From Coriaria nepalensis (Eukaryota > Streptophyta > Magnoliopsida > Cucurbitales > Coriariaceae), in contig CP114484.1 of NCBI GenBank assembly GCA_027186245.1, forward strand, positions 9,208,001 to 9,272,000: a stretch of 64,000 nt of DNA, given 5' to 3'. The notes beneath the pieces were generated by a model. It saw only the letters and a program-made list of their open reading frames with translations, ran no database searches and was not told where the DNA came from. The position numbers and the translations under genes were made by a program. Of the stretch, positions 50,431 to 62,800 are shown in pieces; the first letter of the stretch is position 1, and every line of letters begins with the position of its first letter.

Positions 50431-52631
50431 CATTTTTAATAATTCATTTTTCCACTCATTCTACCTCGATATAATCTTTCACTCCTTGATATAATCAAAG
50501 CAAACATGTAAATGCTTATGAGCCATAAAAGATATTCCAATTTTCTAAAAATTTTACTCAAATTTGCTCCCCTAACCCGAACCCTTAACCTTTATAGACT
50601 ATAATCAAACTAAATGGAATTTCAAACTCATCGAGTGTAATATATAACCGAATGTCGCATGTATTAGTTGTGTACCAAATATAATTGAGTAGCCATTAAG
50701 TGCCCCTAACCTTAGGAGTGAATATTTTTCTCAATCGATCAAGGTAGGGGCGAAGCCAGACAAAATTATTTAAGGTAGGTAAAAATAAATATATATATAT
50801 TTATAATATGTTTTGTAATTTATAATTATTGGACGGATACAAATTAATATTTAGTAAATTTATAGGTCTTTAACCTATTAATCTAAAGGAGTTTGAGATT
50901 AGTAGCGGAATCAGAAGTGAAAATGAAGTATTATAGTTGGTTAGGGGAAGGTGAAGATAGTGATTAATTAAATATAGACCGACCATGAAGTTTTTTATAG
51001 GAGAGGAAATTAAAATAATTTTATTTGAAAAAAAAAAGAGAATAAATAGTAAAAGTTAAATTTGAACCTATATTCTCCTAGTAAATAGAAACTTAAGACA
51101 ATTTTGACTAGCTATCTTACTTTATTAACAAAATCTCAAATCACACTTACTTGATATATCACTATGGTATGGATTTAAGTTAGATCCATCATTGTTTGGA
51201 AGTTAAGGGCAGGTAGCACCATCTCTCGCAAACCCCTCTCTCCGCTAATGGGTATATGATGGTCTCGGTTCAGTACTAGTATCGGGATTGAAACTCTTAG
51301 TTCAGGTTTGGTACCGATACCAAGATTTCCAGTATATATATATATTTTTTAATGTCATGTTTTAGTCAATTATTCACAATAAAAGAATATGAATAAAAGA
51401 TAGAAGAAAGATAGAGAAAAACGGCAAAAATAGAGAAGAAAAAATATGAAAGAAAGAGAATATGTGAGTGTGGGGCATAGGGAGGGAGAAGTATTGGCGA
51501 TACTTCTAATTGATTGACTCATTCTAGAGAAGGTGTTACCTTTTAGGTATACTATTAAGAATGATAAGGTTAGATAAGTTTAATGTATTACTGTTTTTCT
51601 TTTAATAATACTCTAATTAGGACTATTTTCATATTCTGACATATAAAACCATGTCATTCAAAGAATCAAGTATATATACCATAATTTAATTTGTCATGCT
51701 ACAAGAATAGTGTATGAGAACAACTAAAGCAATAATTTTTTGTAATAACTTTTAAGTCTTTTTTATCTCCCCTTAAGATTCATTTCTCCTTTTAAAAGAA
51801 TTTTTTTATTGAACTTTAAGGTTAACTCTAGTTAACTATTTCATGTTATCTCAGTCTCCAAAACAAACTATGATTTAAATGGTGCCTTGAGCCTTCTCAA
51901 CTTTGAGGTATATTGACAAAGATGAAGAAATAAGCACTAATGATACTATGGTTCAAAGAGAATATTTGAATTAGGTATAATTTGTAAGTATTTATTTTCT
52001 AAATTTAAAATATTTGTTATTAATTTGTTATTCTTCTATGTTAAGTCTTAAGATTTGAAAGATATAGCTTAACCGTAGATATTTTCACTCACCATTCTTT
52101 TTTCGATTTATTTAAGTAATCTTAATCTCGTATGCTTATATTAAGTTTCCCAAGTCTAAAAGGGTAGAAGATATTGTATCTCAAACTTCATATGTTGTAG
52201 GAAGATATATATAGTTTTGACCAATTTTCTCAATCATAGAGTTCTCTAGCTAAGTGATGATGGTATAACTTCTTCTTCCTAAGTAGCATAACTCAGATCA
52301 TTTGTATCATATGTCATTTTGCTCTTGTTATATAACATATTTTTCCTCTACCTCGAAAAAACAACCTCATGGATGGAGACTATCATAGGAAGTTTTGTCC
52401 ATTCAAAATATGAGTAAAGATCTTAATGGTAAACTTCTCATTTTCTTTCAAACCGGTTATTACAGATGTAATCTATGAGAAATTATTAGCCATGTTGGAA
52501 GAAATAGAAGAACAAGTCTTCTAAAAAATATGGGTTTTCAAACCATAAAGAAGGAGTTCACTAGCAGATTAGGTCAGCTACTGATAACCTTAAAAGAATC
52601 CTAATAAGGTTGGCTCTAATATCATGAAAAT

Positions 52632-52803
52632 TGTGATGATTAAATTTTATATTTCTCATAATATAATGCTAGGTTATTTATACGTACAGAACTCTATGCT
52701 AATTATGGTAAATTCTACTAATTATTTACAATCACGTAACAAAAAAAATATAATGTGATTTCTCTTAATAAGGTGAAACAAACTTCTTTCCATAATTTTC
52801 ACA
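52632..52803 (-). repeat. Duplicated copy of the copia 5' LTR
   Basis: About 172 bp, nearly identical to 50260-50430, preceded on its left by the same primer-binding site and gag start. It is part of the tandem duplication and not a separate solo LTR. Confidence 0.85.
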
Positions 52804-54562
52804 CATTCTTAATAATTCATTTTTCCACTCATTCTACCTCGATATATAATCTTTCACTCCTTGATATAATCAAAGCAAACACATAAATGCTTATGAGCTA
52901 CAAAAGATATTCAAATTTTCCAAAAATTTTACTCAAATTCTCTCCTCTAACCCAAACCCTTAACCTTTATAGACTATAATCAAACTAAATGGAATTTCAA
53001 ACTCATCAAGTGTAATATATAACCGAATGTCGCATGTATTAGTTGTGTACCAAATATAATTGAGTAACCATTAAGTGCCCCTAACCTTAGGGGTAAATAT
53101 TTTTCTCAATCGATCAAGGCAGGGGTGGAGCCAAACAAAATTATTTAGGGCGGGTAAAACTTATATATATTTATAATATGTTCTGTAATTTATAATTATT
53201 GGACGGATAAAATTAATATTTAGTAAATTTATAGGTCTTTAACATATTAATCTAAATGAGTTTGGGATTAGTAGCGGAATAAAGTGAAAATGAGGTATTA
53301 CAGTTGGTTAGGGGAAGGTGACGATAGTGATTAATTCAATATAGATTGACCATGAAGTTTTTTATAGGAGAGGAAATTAAAATAATTTTATTTGAAAAAA
53401 AAAAAAGAATAAATAGTAAAAGTTAAATTTGAACATATATTCTCCTACTAAATAGAAACTTAAGACAATTTTGACTAGCGATCTTACTTTATTAACAAAA
53501 TCTCAATTCACACTTACTTTATTATATCACTATGGTATGGACTTAAGTTAGATCCATCATCGTTTGGAAGTTAAGGGCGGGTGGCACCATCCCTCGCAAA
53601 CCCCTCTCTCTGTTAATGGGTATATGATGGTCTCGGTTCGATACTAGTATTGGGATTGAAACTCTTAGTTCAGGTTTGGTATTGATACCAAGATTTCCAG
53701 TATATATATATACATATTTTAATGTCATGTTTTAGTCAATTATTCACAATAAAAGAATAAGAATAAAAGATAGAAGAAAGAAAGAGAAAAGAGGCAAAAA
53801 TAGAGAAGAAAAAATATGAAAGCAAGAGAAAAGGTGAGTGTGGAGCACATGGAGGGAGAAGCATTAGATAAGTGGGGCACATGTGGAGCACTTCTAATTG
53901 ATTGACTTATTCTAGAGAAGGTGCTGCCTTTCAGATTAGATAAGTTTAATGTATTACTGTTTTTCTTTTAATAATACTTTGATTAGGACTATTTTCATAT
54001 TCTGACATATAAAACCATGCCATTTGAAGAATTAAGTATAAATATCATAATTTAATTTGTCATGCTACAAGAATAGTGTATGAGAACGACTTATGCAATA
54101 ATTTTTTGTAATAACTTTTTAAGTCTTTTTTATCTCCCTTTAAGATTCATTTCTCCTTTAAAAAGATTTTTTTTATTGAACTTTAATTCTTTAATAATGA
54201 TATTTTTACTTTCTTCAACTCTAGTTAACTCTTTCATGTTATCTCAGTCTCAAAAGCAAACTATGGTTTAAATGGTGCCTTGAGCCTTCTCAACTTTGAG
54301 ATATCATGACACTGCACTCCAAAATATCGTGACAAAGATAAAGAAATAAGCACTAATGATACTCTTAGTTGCAATGTTGGTATGAATAAATGCTTCAAAG
54401 AGAACATTTGAATTATGTATAGTTTGTAAGTATTTATTCTCTAAATTTAAATTATTTGTTATCAATTTGATATTCTTTAATACTAAGTCTTAAGATTTAA
54501 AAAATATAGTTTAACTATAAATATTTTCACTCACCATTCTTTTTTAGATTTATTTAAGTAAT

Positions 54563-55299
54563 GTTGATATGTAATCTATTCCTGTATTTCCTCTTCAACA
54601 AATGAAATTGGCCAAAAAAAAAAATTAAAAATATAATTGGGTAAAAATTCAAAATTAAGAAACTATATTTTACTTTTAATGGCGTATACTAATTTTGTAT
54701 GTGAAGGAATAATTGAAGTAAGACGTGCCTATTCATTTAATTAAATTGATAGTAATCAATCCTTATGCGGATCTTTATGTATTTTTTCTTATGCGTGATG
54801 CATTCACTCACTTTATAGCATAGTTGAAGAATTTTTATATAAATTATATTTATGGTAGATCGATTTATTTTATTTATATATATCACTTTTATATCATCAC
54901 ATCAAATCTATATACTGATCGATCCACCATAAATATAATCTATTTAAAAATTTCTCCAACCATAATTAACACGCTATTTGTTTTAGCAAATATTAAAATA
55001 AGATTGCGGTCCTTAAAAAGATTCCTCTCTATTTATTTATTTATTTATTTATTTTTTTAACTGTCAATTATATTTGATAATTTTTTTAATTTATTTTTTA
55101 AAATAATAAAAAATCAAAAATTAAAGAAATATAAAAATAATTTTTGTTTTTCTCAAAAAAAATATATTTTTAAAAAATAAATAGTAAAAAGTCTTGCCAA
55201 TCATAATAAAATGTTAATTACATTGGTTGAGAAAAAATGATTTTTTTTTTTTGGAATCGCTACAAATTTTTTTAATGTAATTAACTAATTATACTGACT

Positions 55300-55338
<39 letters not shown>

Positions 55339-56000
55339 AATTATGCAAATGTTATGCATCTTATTTTCCTTTATACTTTAATTAATTATGATAATGCAAA
55401 ATTCGAACATTCCCTTAGAAATATTGTGTACATTTTTCACTTCACAATCTCAGTCTATTTATACCTTTAATTCACTGCTCATTTATTATTGTAACTATTA
55501 AAAGATATTATGTTCTAATCAAGAACACTTCCATTTAGTTATAGTGCAATTAAACATATTCATCACCCTTGTTAGGTTATAACGGTGTAACAATCATCTC
55601 CTAATAGACCTGTATATCGATTCGACCCCATCGTATGATCAATCAGCCCGAAACCATATCCAATAAAATTCGGTTCGGATGGTCCGCCATCAGTTCAATC
55701 TTTAAGTGACCCCAAAATTTCCCCCAAAACTATAGTTTATACATTATATAAGGAAAAATAAAATGTTATTATAATAAGAACAAACAAACAGTAATTTGAC
55801 CACAATTTCAATTTTCATACACCGGAGGAAAAAAAAAAAAAAAGAAAAAAGAAAAAAAAAGAAAAGGCAGACCTAAAGGGAAGCCCAAGCTCAGCAGTTG
55901 GGGTGAGCCAATAAAGTTCATTTTCACAGGGGAAAAAGGGTCAAATTTCGCCGCCTCTCACTCTCACCACTTCTTCTCTTCTCCCGTCTCCCCGTAAAAC
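54563..56000. other. AT-rich spacer before the FRIENDLY/CLU gene
   Basis: No gene is seen. It contains a TTTA microsatellite at about 55032-55056, a TA microsatellite at about 55302-55333, an A/G-rich stretch at about 55827-55865, and a foldback element at 54820-54961. The last few hundred bases should include the promoter of the next gene. Confidence 0.55.
54820..54961. mobile_element. Foldback MITE, about 142 bp, almost no loop
   Basis: The left arm AGTTGAAGAATTTTTATA, continuing through TTATATTTATGGTAGATCGA, is answered by a right arm whose complement reads GGTTGGAGAAATTTTTAAA, then TTATATTTATGGTGGATCGA. The arms are about 45 bp, with roughly 50 bp of AT-rich centre. Length and structure fit a small miniature inverted-repeat element. 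The superfamily cannot be assigned because the target duplication is unclear (TA or TTA flanks are both possible). Confidence 0.65.
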
Positions 56001-56015
56001 CTCACAGCATCCTAA

Positions 56016-56017
<2 letters not shown>

Positions 56018-56051
<34 letters not shown>
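56018..56051 (+). repeat. CT microsatellite in the 5' leader of the FRIENDLY/CLU gene
   Basis: About 17 CT units, followed by TGTGTATTAAATATC. It lies where the transcript should begin or in its first non-coding exon, a common position for CT repeats in plant genes. Confidence 0.9.
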
Positions 56052-56057
<6 letters not shown>

Positions 56058-56825
56058 TAAATATCATCATCTTCATCTTCTGTGATTGTATCAGGGAAGG
56101 GTTTAGACTCGACTGTGGCCTCATCTTACTGGTAATAGTCTCAAGTACTTCACTATTCGTAACTCTCTGAAGAAATGGAGAATTGAAGCTTACATATATT
56201 TTGTTTTAATCGCTTCTAGGAGCTCGTCTGAGCTGATTTGAATTGATTGCATGATGCTCTGTTTGCGTTAACATTTCTGTTTGATTCTGATTTTTTTTCT
56301 CCATCTCGCCTTGATTGTTTATAATCTAGGATTTTGATCTTCTGCTCTTTTATTTTGTTGACAATTTTTTGTGGATATCGGAATGAATGTTACTAGGTTG
56401 TATTCCATAGTTGATTGTAGTTTGTGACTATATGCTCCCAGCTTCAATTTTTGCTGTTTTATACTTGACTTTATCATCCTATTTTACGGATATTGACTTT
56501 ACCGATTTCATGCATTATTTCATATCTGCTTTCTGTAATGTAAGTTGCTTCTTTTTCTTTTCTTTTCTTTCTGGTGGATATTAATCTTACTTCTTAACCT
56601 GGCCTTATATGTGTGCTTTAGAAGTTGATATAGCTTCCTATTCTCGATCGATAAGCTCAATACTTCATTTGTGATTTTGGAAATGCCTTGTGTTTATTCT
56701 CATATTAGAGTGGGTGTACCGTTTGATGAATATTAGAAACTCAACTTGTATGCCCTGGATGCTCAAAATTATAGTTTTTTACTTATATTGTTGTTGTTGA
56801 TTTCTTCAGAGGCCGGCTGTAGAAA

Positions 56826-59800
56826 ATGGCAGGGAAGTCGAACAAAGGAAGGAATCGAAGAGGGTCACATAATACTATAAATCCCTCTGAGCCAGCAGTC
56901 TCGTCTGATGCCTCTGTCAAAGATAAAAGTGTTGCTTCAGAGTCTACTAAAGCTGATTCTAATGGCAATCCGATGGTGACAGAAGCACCAAATATTCCTG
57001 ATTTAAAAGAATCAGAAACAGAAACACCAGCAAGTGAATCAAAACAAGGTGCAATGAGCTAAATTTACCAATGGTGTTAGATTTAAATGAAATATGTACA
57101 TTAGTAGTTCTTCTAAGTTATTTACATTAGGCACTTCGCATGGTGGGAACATTTTGTGTGGCTTATATCCAAGTAGTTTTGTAAGCTGTTTCCGATAATA
57201 TTTTACTAGTGTTTATGCATAATATGAGTGGACTTCCAGATTCAGCCATATATCTAACACAAGATTCACAATCCCGGGAGTGCAGGTGACCTTCATCTTT
57301 ACCCAGTATCAGTCAAAGCGCAAAGTGGAGACAAGCTTGAGCTGCAAGTAAGTTTACGTAACCATGGCATCATTTTTTTAAATAAATTTTCTTTTTAACA
57401 ATGATCGATTTTGAGATGCACGTTCTATGAAATAAATCGTTTGTTTTCTGGGCTTTGTTATCACTCTTATTCCTAACCCAATATTTGATTATTCATCTCA
57501 ATTACCTTATCATTTTAACAAAAGAAGAGTGCTGAATTTTTCACTAATTTGCAGCTCAATCCAGGAGACTCTGTTATGGATATAAGACAATTCCTTCTTG
57601 ATGCTCCCGAGACATGCTTTTTCACATGCTACGACTTATTACTGCACACAAAGGATGGTTCTGCTCATCATCTAGAAGATTACAATGAAATTTCTGAAGT
57701 AGCTGACATCACTACTGGTGGCTGCTCTTTGGAGATGGTTCCTGGTATATGAAGTTTTCTCTTTGTTTTGTGATATAAAGATCTATTTGTGGGATTTTTC
57801 ATGGTGATTATAGATGAATTTTTTTTTTGTAGCTTTATATGATGATAGATCTATCAGGGCCCACGTTCATCGAACCAGGGAGTTGCTGACTCTATCTACT
57901 ATTCATACATCGCTATCGACATCACTTGCATTGCAATATGAGACAGCACAAAAGAAGGCGGCGACAACTCCTGGAGGTTTGAGATATTCCTCCTGCAAAT
58001 GGCTGTTCTTTATCTATCATACTTTTCCATAATGTTATACCATTGGGAGATTCCATGATTCAGGCTTTTGAATTTTCCCATGATACAGATTCTGTGAAGG
58101 CTGATATCTCAGAGCTTGATGGTCTTGGTTTCATGGAGAACGTTACCGGTTCACTTGGTAGCTTGCTTTCATCATCCTCAAAAGAGATCAAATGTGTGGA
58201 GAGCATTGTGTTCTCATCCTTCAATCCTCCTCCAAGCTATAGAAGGCAAATTTAAATATCTTATACATGGTTCCATACTATGTATTATAAAACCAGTTGT
58301 AATTTTTTGTATTGAAGTTATGAATAATGAACTGTTTTTTTATCCTCAGGCTTGTTGGTGATTTGATTTACTTGGATGTGACAACTTTAGAGGGTAATAA
58401 GGTTTGCATTACTGGAACTACGAAAATGTTCTATGTTAACTCAAGCACAGGGAATATTCTTGACCCTAGACCAAGTAAAATTAGCTATGAAGCAAGCAGC
58501 CTAGTTGGTCTGTTGCAAAAAATCAGCCCTAAATTCAAAAAAGGTAGGTGAACCTGACTGACATCTTTTCAAATAACAAGCTTCAAATGATTTAATCTTT
58601 GAATTCCCAATTAGTTTGTCTACTCTCTTTATACAGCTTTTAGAGAGGTATTAGAACAGAGAGCTTCTGCACATCCTTTTGAAAATGTTCAATCGCTGTT
58701 ACCACCAAATTCATGGTTGGGATTGTTTCCGATTCCCGGTGAGTTCCTTTTTCCTATTTTTTCTTCTTTTTGCAAAGATAAATCTTCTCATCCCATTGAT
58801 AATTGATGTTCTTTTCTACTCTAATTGTGATAAAAGAATACTTTCGCTTTGGCGGTTCAGATGGGTATTGGGTTCAGTGTTGTAAAATGGAAGTATCTCT
58901 GTATGTGCAAGAGCTTTTTATTTTTTTTGCCAAATTGTGCACATCATTTGAACTGCTGATTTTATAAGGTGATCTGTAGCAAGTAGGAAACATCAATACA
59001 TTGTCAAGAAGTTTGGTATAAATATAGCCAATAGTATACTTGTGAACTTGTCCTATGTTAATTTCTCAACATATCCAAGTCTTAAACCTGCCTGCTAACC
59101 AATAACCTCTTGGGCTCAGTCTGTGACTTTGACACTCATGTCCAACGATCTTAGTATTGATCTCAGCTTGCATGCACAGTTCTGGACTGAGAATGGAGGG
59201 TTCCCTCTGTTTTTTTTAGATGCGTTATTCTTTTAAGAAGAATATCTTCTTCGGGTGATTTATGGACTTTCTGTTTCCTTCTGTTTCTTTTTTCAATTAA
59301 TGACAGATTTTTTCTTCTTCTTTTAAGATCACAAACGTGATTCAGCTAGAGCAGAGGATGCACTTGCCCTCTCTTATGGCAGTGAGCTGATTGGCATGCA
59401 GAGAGATTGGAATGAGGAATTGCAGTCTTGTCGAGAGTTTCCCCACACAACTTCTCAAGAAAGGTATCGCTTTATTTTTTTTGTCTCCTTTACCAATTTG
59501 CATGTTCGTACTTTGTCTGCCCCTTTGATCCGTCTGTATTCTTTGTGGTATTTCATCTCTTTTCTTCATGAATTTTGTATCGTTGTAGGATTTTGCGAGA
59601 TAGGGCTCTCTATAAGGTAACTTCAGACTTTGTCGATGCAGCAATCAGTGGTGCCATTGGAGTCATCAGCAGATGTATACCTCCGATAAATCCAACTGAT
59701 CCAGAGTGCTTTCACATGTTAGTCCTTAAGCCTTTCTTGTGTCTGTCAGCTTGTGCTTGTTCTAGCATCTCTTGCCTTAAAAAGCATATATTTTATTAGA

Positions 59801-62800
59801 TTACCTTTCTGATCTTTCATAAGATTATTGGATTGATAAATTGTCCTTTTTGGGCTATAGGTATGTCCACAATAATATTTTCTTCAGTTTTGCGGTGGAT
59901 GCGGATCTTGAACAGCTGGCCAAGAAAAGTGCCTTAGAGGTCAATTCGAAGATCGAGAGTGCAAGCTTATCAAACAGTTCATCTGAAAAGGCTGCTGATA
60001 AATTAGTTCATGGTGACGATGGAATATCTAACGAGGCTAAATGCAACGATTCTAGTACAGTGGAGGGCAATGGTGTTGTTGAATCTTCACCTGAGACACA
60101 TTTGGCTGAGAGCGAGCAAGCTACATATGCTTCTGCAAATAATGATTTGAAAGGAACCAAAGCTTATCAGGAAGCTGATGTCTCTGGACTATATAATCTT
60201 GCTATGGCCATAATTGATTACAGGGGTCATAGAGTGGTGGCTCAGGTGTGTACTTCTCAAAATTGATATCTCCGTGATACTTGTTATTTATTTATTTGAG
60301 TTATCTCTTCCACCGTTTTACTTATAATGTATTATGACGCCGATTTGATTTAATTTCTTATGATCCTTTTGGTGCAGAGTGTTTTACCTGGAATCCTTCA
60401 GGGCGATAAATCAGATTCTCTGCTGTATGGTTCAGTTGACAATGGCAAGAAAATATGCTGGAATGAAGATTTTCATTCCAAGGTGAAAGAGTGTTCGGGA
60501 TTTTCATTCCAAGCACACTTCTTTAGTTTCAAGACACTTTTAAATGGATCTTCTAATGTTAAAGTTACTAATAGATGTTGGAATCTAGGTGCTAGAGGCT
60601 GCCAAAATACTTCATTTGAAGGAGCATGCAGTTTCTGATGGAGCTGGAAATATTTTCAAGTTAGCTGCTCCAGTGGAATGCAAGGGTATCGTAGGTAGTG
60701 ATGACAGGTGACTTTCTAATTAGCTTCCCGATTGTCATACTTGGGGGGGTGGGGGGTAATGGTTTGTTTTGGTCTTAGGTTGGGGACATGTTCCACATTA
60801 GCATAGGATTGTTGTATGCCTGATTTTCTTTTCCTGTATTAACTATATCTAATGTCAACCCCTTACAATTTTTCTGGGTACATGCAGACATACTCACATA
60901 CATGTATACACTGGTCTTATCACTTGATTTTCAATCCCAGAAGGCCCATATTCAATTTTTGTTCCTCTAATTTGTATGAATTATTATGTCTAATGTTTAT
61001 ACTTGACCCTTTTCTTTTTTATTATTTTTCCTGATTCAAGTTTCAATATTGCTTTCCATGTCAGACATTATCTTCTGGACTTGATGAGAGTGACTCCACG
61101 TGATGCAAACTATACTGGACCTGGTTCTCGATTTTGTATTATAAGACCAGAGCTAATTTCTGCCTTTTGTCAGGTGAATAACAATATTCTGATTAATAAA
61201 GTTGTTGCAACTTCCTTCCTGTTTTAAAATTAAAACTTTGCTCTGTGGAAAAGGCCCAAGCTGCAGTCAAATCAAAAGGCAAGAATGAGGGTGAAATAGA
61301 AGGTCATGTGGCCGATTCTCAAGGATTAAGTGGTGCATCTGAACAGGAAACACGTCAGGCAGATGGAACTTCAACTTCTGATAGTTCTGTAAGCTGTAGT
61401 TTCTGTCATAACTGATTTATAGATTCTTACTTTCATTTATTTTTTCTTTTTTAATTTAACCTAACTAGGGATATCTAAATTTGTATTTTTATAGTACCTG
61501 TTGCACCTGTGTGGGAATTTCTCTGAGTTCCTCCCCAGTTTGAACTAAAAAATTCATAAAAGATATTCAGCCATTTGGCTAATATATAATGCTGCTATAT
61601 ACATTCTCAGATTCTTGTATCCTGAGTGGATAACCATATGAAATTAATTCAACCAGGAGTGTTCTCTTAGTAATCTGGATTATGTTGCTCATCAGGATGT
61701 GACAAAGGAGCAGCAAACTGAGCACATTCAAGATCGTTCTTATGTCTCTACTGAAAGTTTCATGCCTGATGATGGAATTCTTTTTAATCCTAATGTCTTT
61801 ACCGAATTTAAGTTGGCTGGGAGTCAAGAAGTAAGTTCCGGATCTTGTTATATAGTTTAGTTGTTAATAACATGTAATTTTAGATTTTCTTGCAATTGCA
61901 TTCACCAGGAAATATCAGCAGATGAAGAAAATGTGAAGAAAGTCGGTACGTTTCTCACAGAGGTTGTGCTTCCAAAATTTATCCAAGATCTTTGTACGCT
62001 TGAAGTTTCACCCATGGATGGTCAAACATTAACTGAAGCACTCCATGCTCATGGAATTAATGTTCGCTATATTGGAAAAGTAAGTCAAACATCGACTTAA
62101 TTGATCAAGTTTATGTGATAAGCTAATTGATTAAACAGTTGACATATTGGACTTCAAGTGTATGTTCAAGAAGTAGAGATTCTTCTTTTGTTTGTTAGTG
62201 ATAGTACTGGTTTTAACAAATATTATTCCTCGTAACAGGTTGCTGATGGGACCAGACATTTACCCCATCTGTATGATCTGTGTTCTAACGAGATCGTTGC
62301 CAGAGCTGCAAAGCACGTCCTCAAGGTGATGTGCCCTACCTTAAATAGGTCACATTTAAGATGAAAAATTTCATAATTGGTAAAATATCACTGTCCGTAA
62401 TAAACTATTGTACACAAGATGGTTGCTATCAACACGAGGTGGCAAAGTCTAATACAGATTCAGTCTCCTAAGTTTGTTTTTCTCCATATGCTTCTCGGTT
62501 TTCTTGCTTTCTCTTGACAGCCAACTAGCCTCCCTTTATGTGACATAAATAAACAACATTTGGCATTTTGTTTGGATCAGACCTGAGTCTGTCAGCCATC
62601 AGATGGTGAATTGATATCTAAACATTCTTTGACCTGTAAAATTTTATCTCTGGTGTATGCTGTGTAACTTTTTATATTGGCTTTACTTATGCTGCAGGAT
62701 GTTCTGAGGGACACAGAAGATCATGATCTGGGTCCAGCACTCGCACATATCTTCAACTGTATTTTTGGAAATTTTCAAGTGGCTGGCACGAAGAGTGTCA

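Larger units (their letters stand above)
49745..54562 (+). repeat. Direct tandem duplication of about 2.4 kb
   Basis: Copy 1 is 49745-52119 and copy 2 is 52120-54562, head to tail. Both start in the copia gag (TCTTAATCTC, then TATGCTTATATTAAGTTTCC). Both then contain the primer site, the 5' LTR, about 1.7 kb of non-coding flank (CAATCGATCAAGG, then GTTAGATCCATCAT, then CTCACCATTCTTTTTT) and end in TTTATTTAAGTAAT. They are mostly identical, with scattered substitutions and small indels. Copy 2 has two extra inserts of tens of bases near 54180 and 54380 and differs around 53850. Neither copy has coding sequence apart from the gag remnant. Confidence 0.93.

Noticed and set aside
52632..52803. 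Independent solo LTR at 52.6-52.8 kb
   Set aside because: The same primer site and gag start are attached on its left and the same host flank on its right as in the 50.3-kb copy, so it is part of the tandem duplication.
49745..54562. CRISPR-like or regulatory repeat array
   Set aside because: There are only two long direct copies with no spacers. This is a segmental duplication in a plant chromosome.
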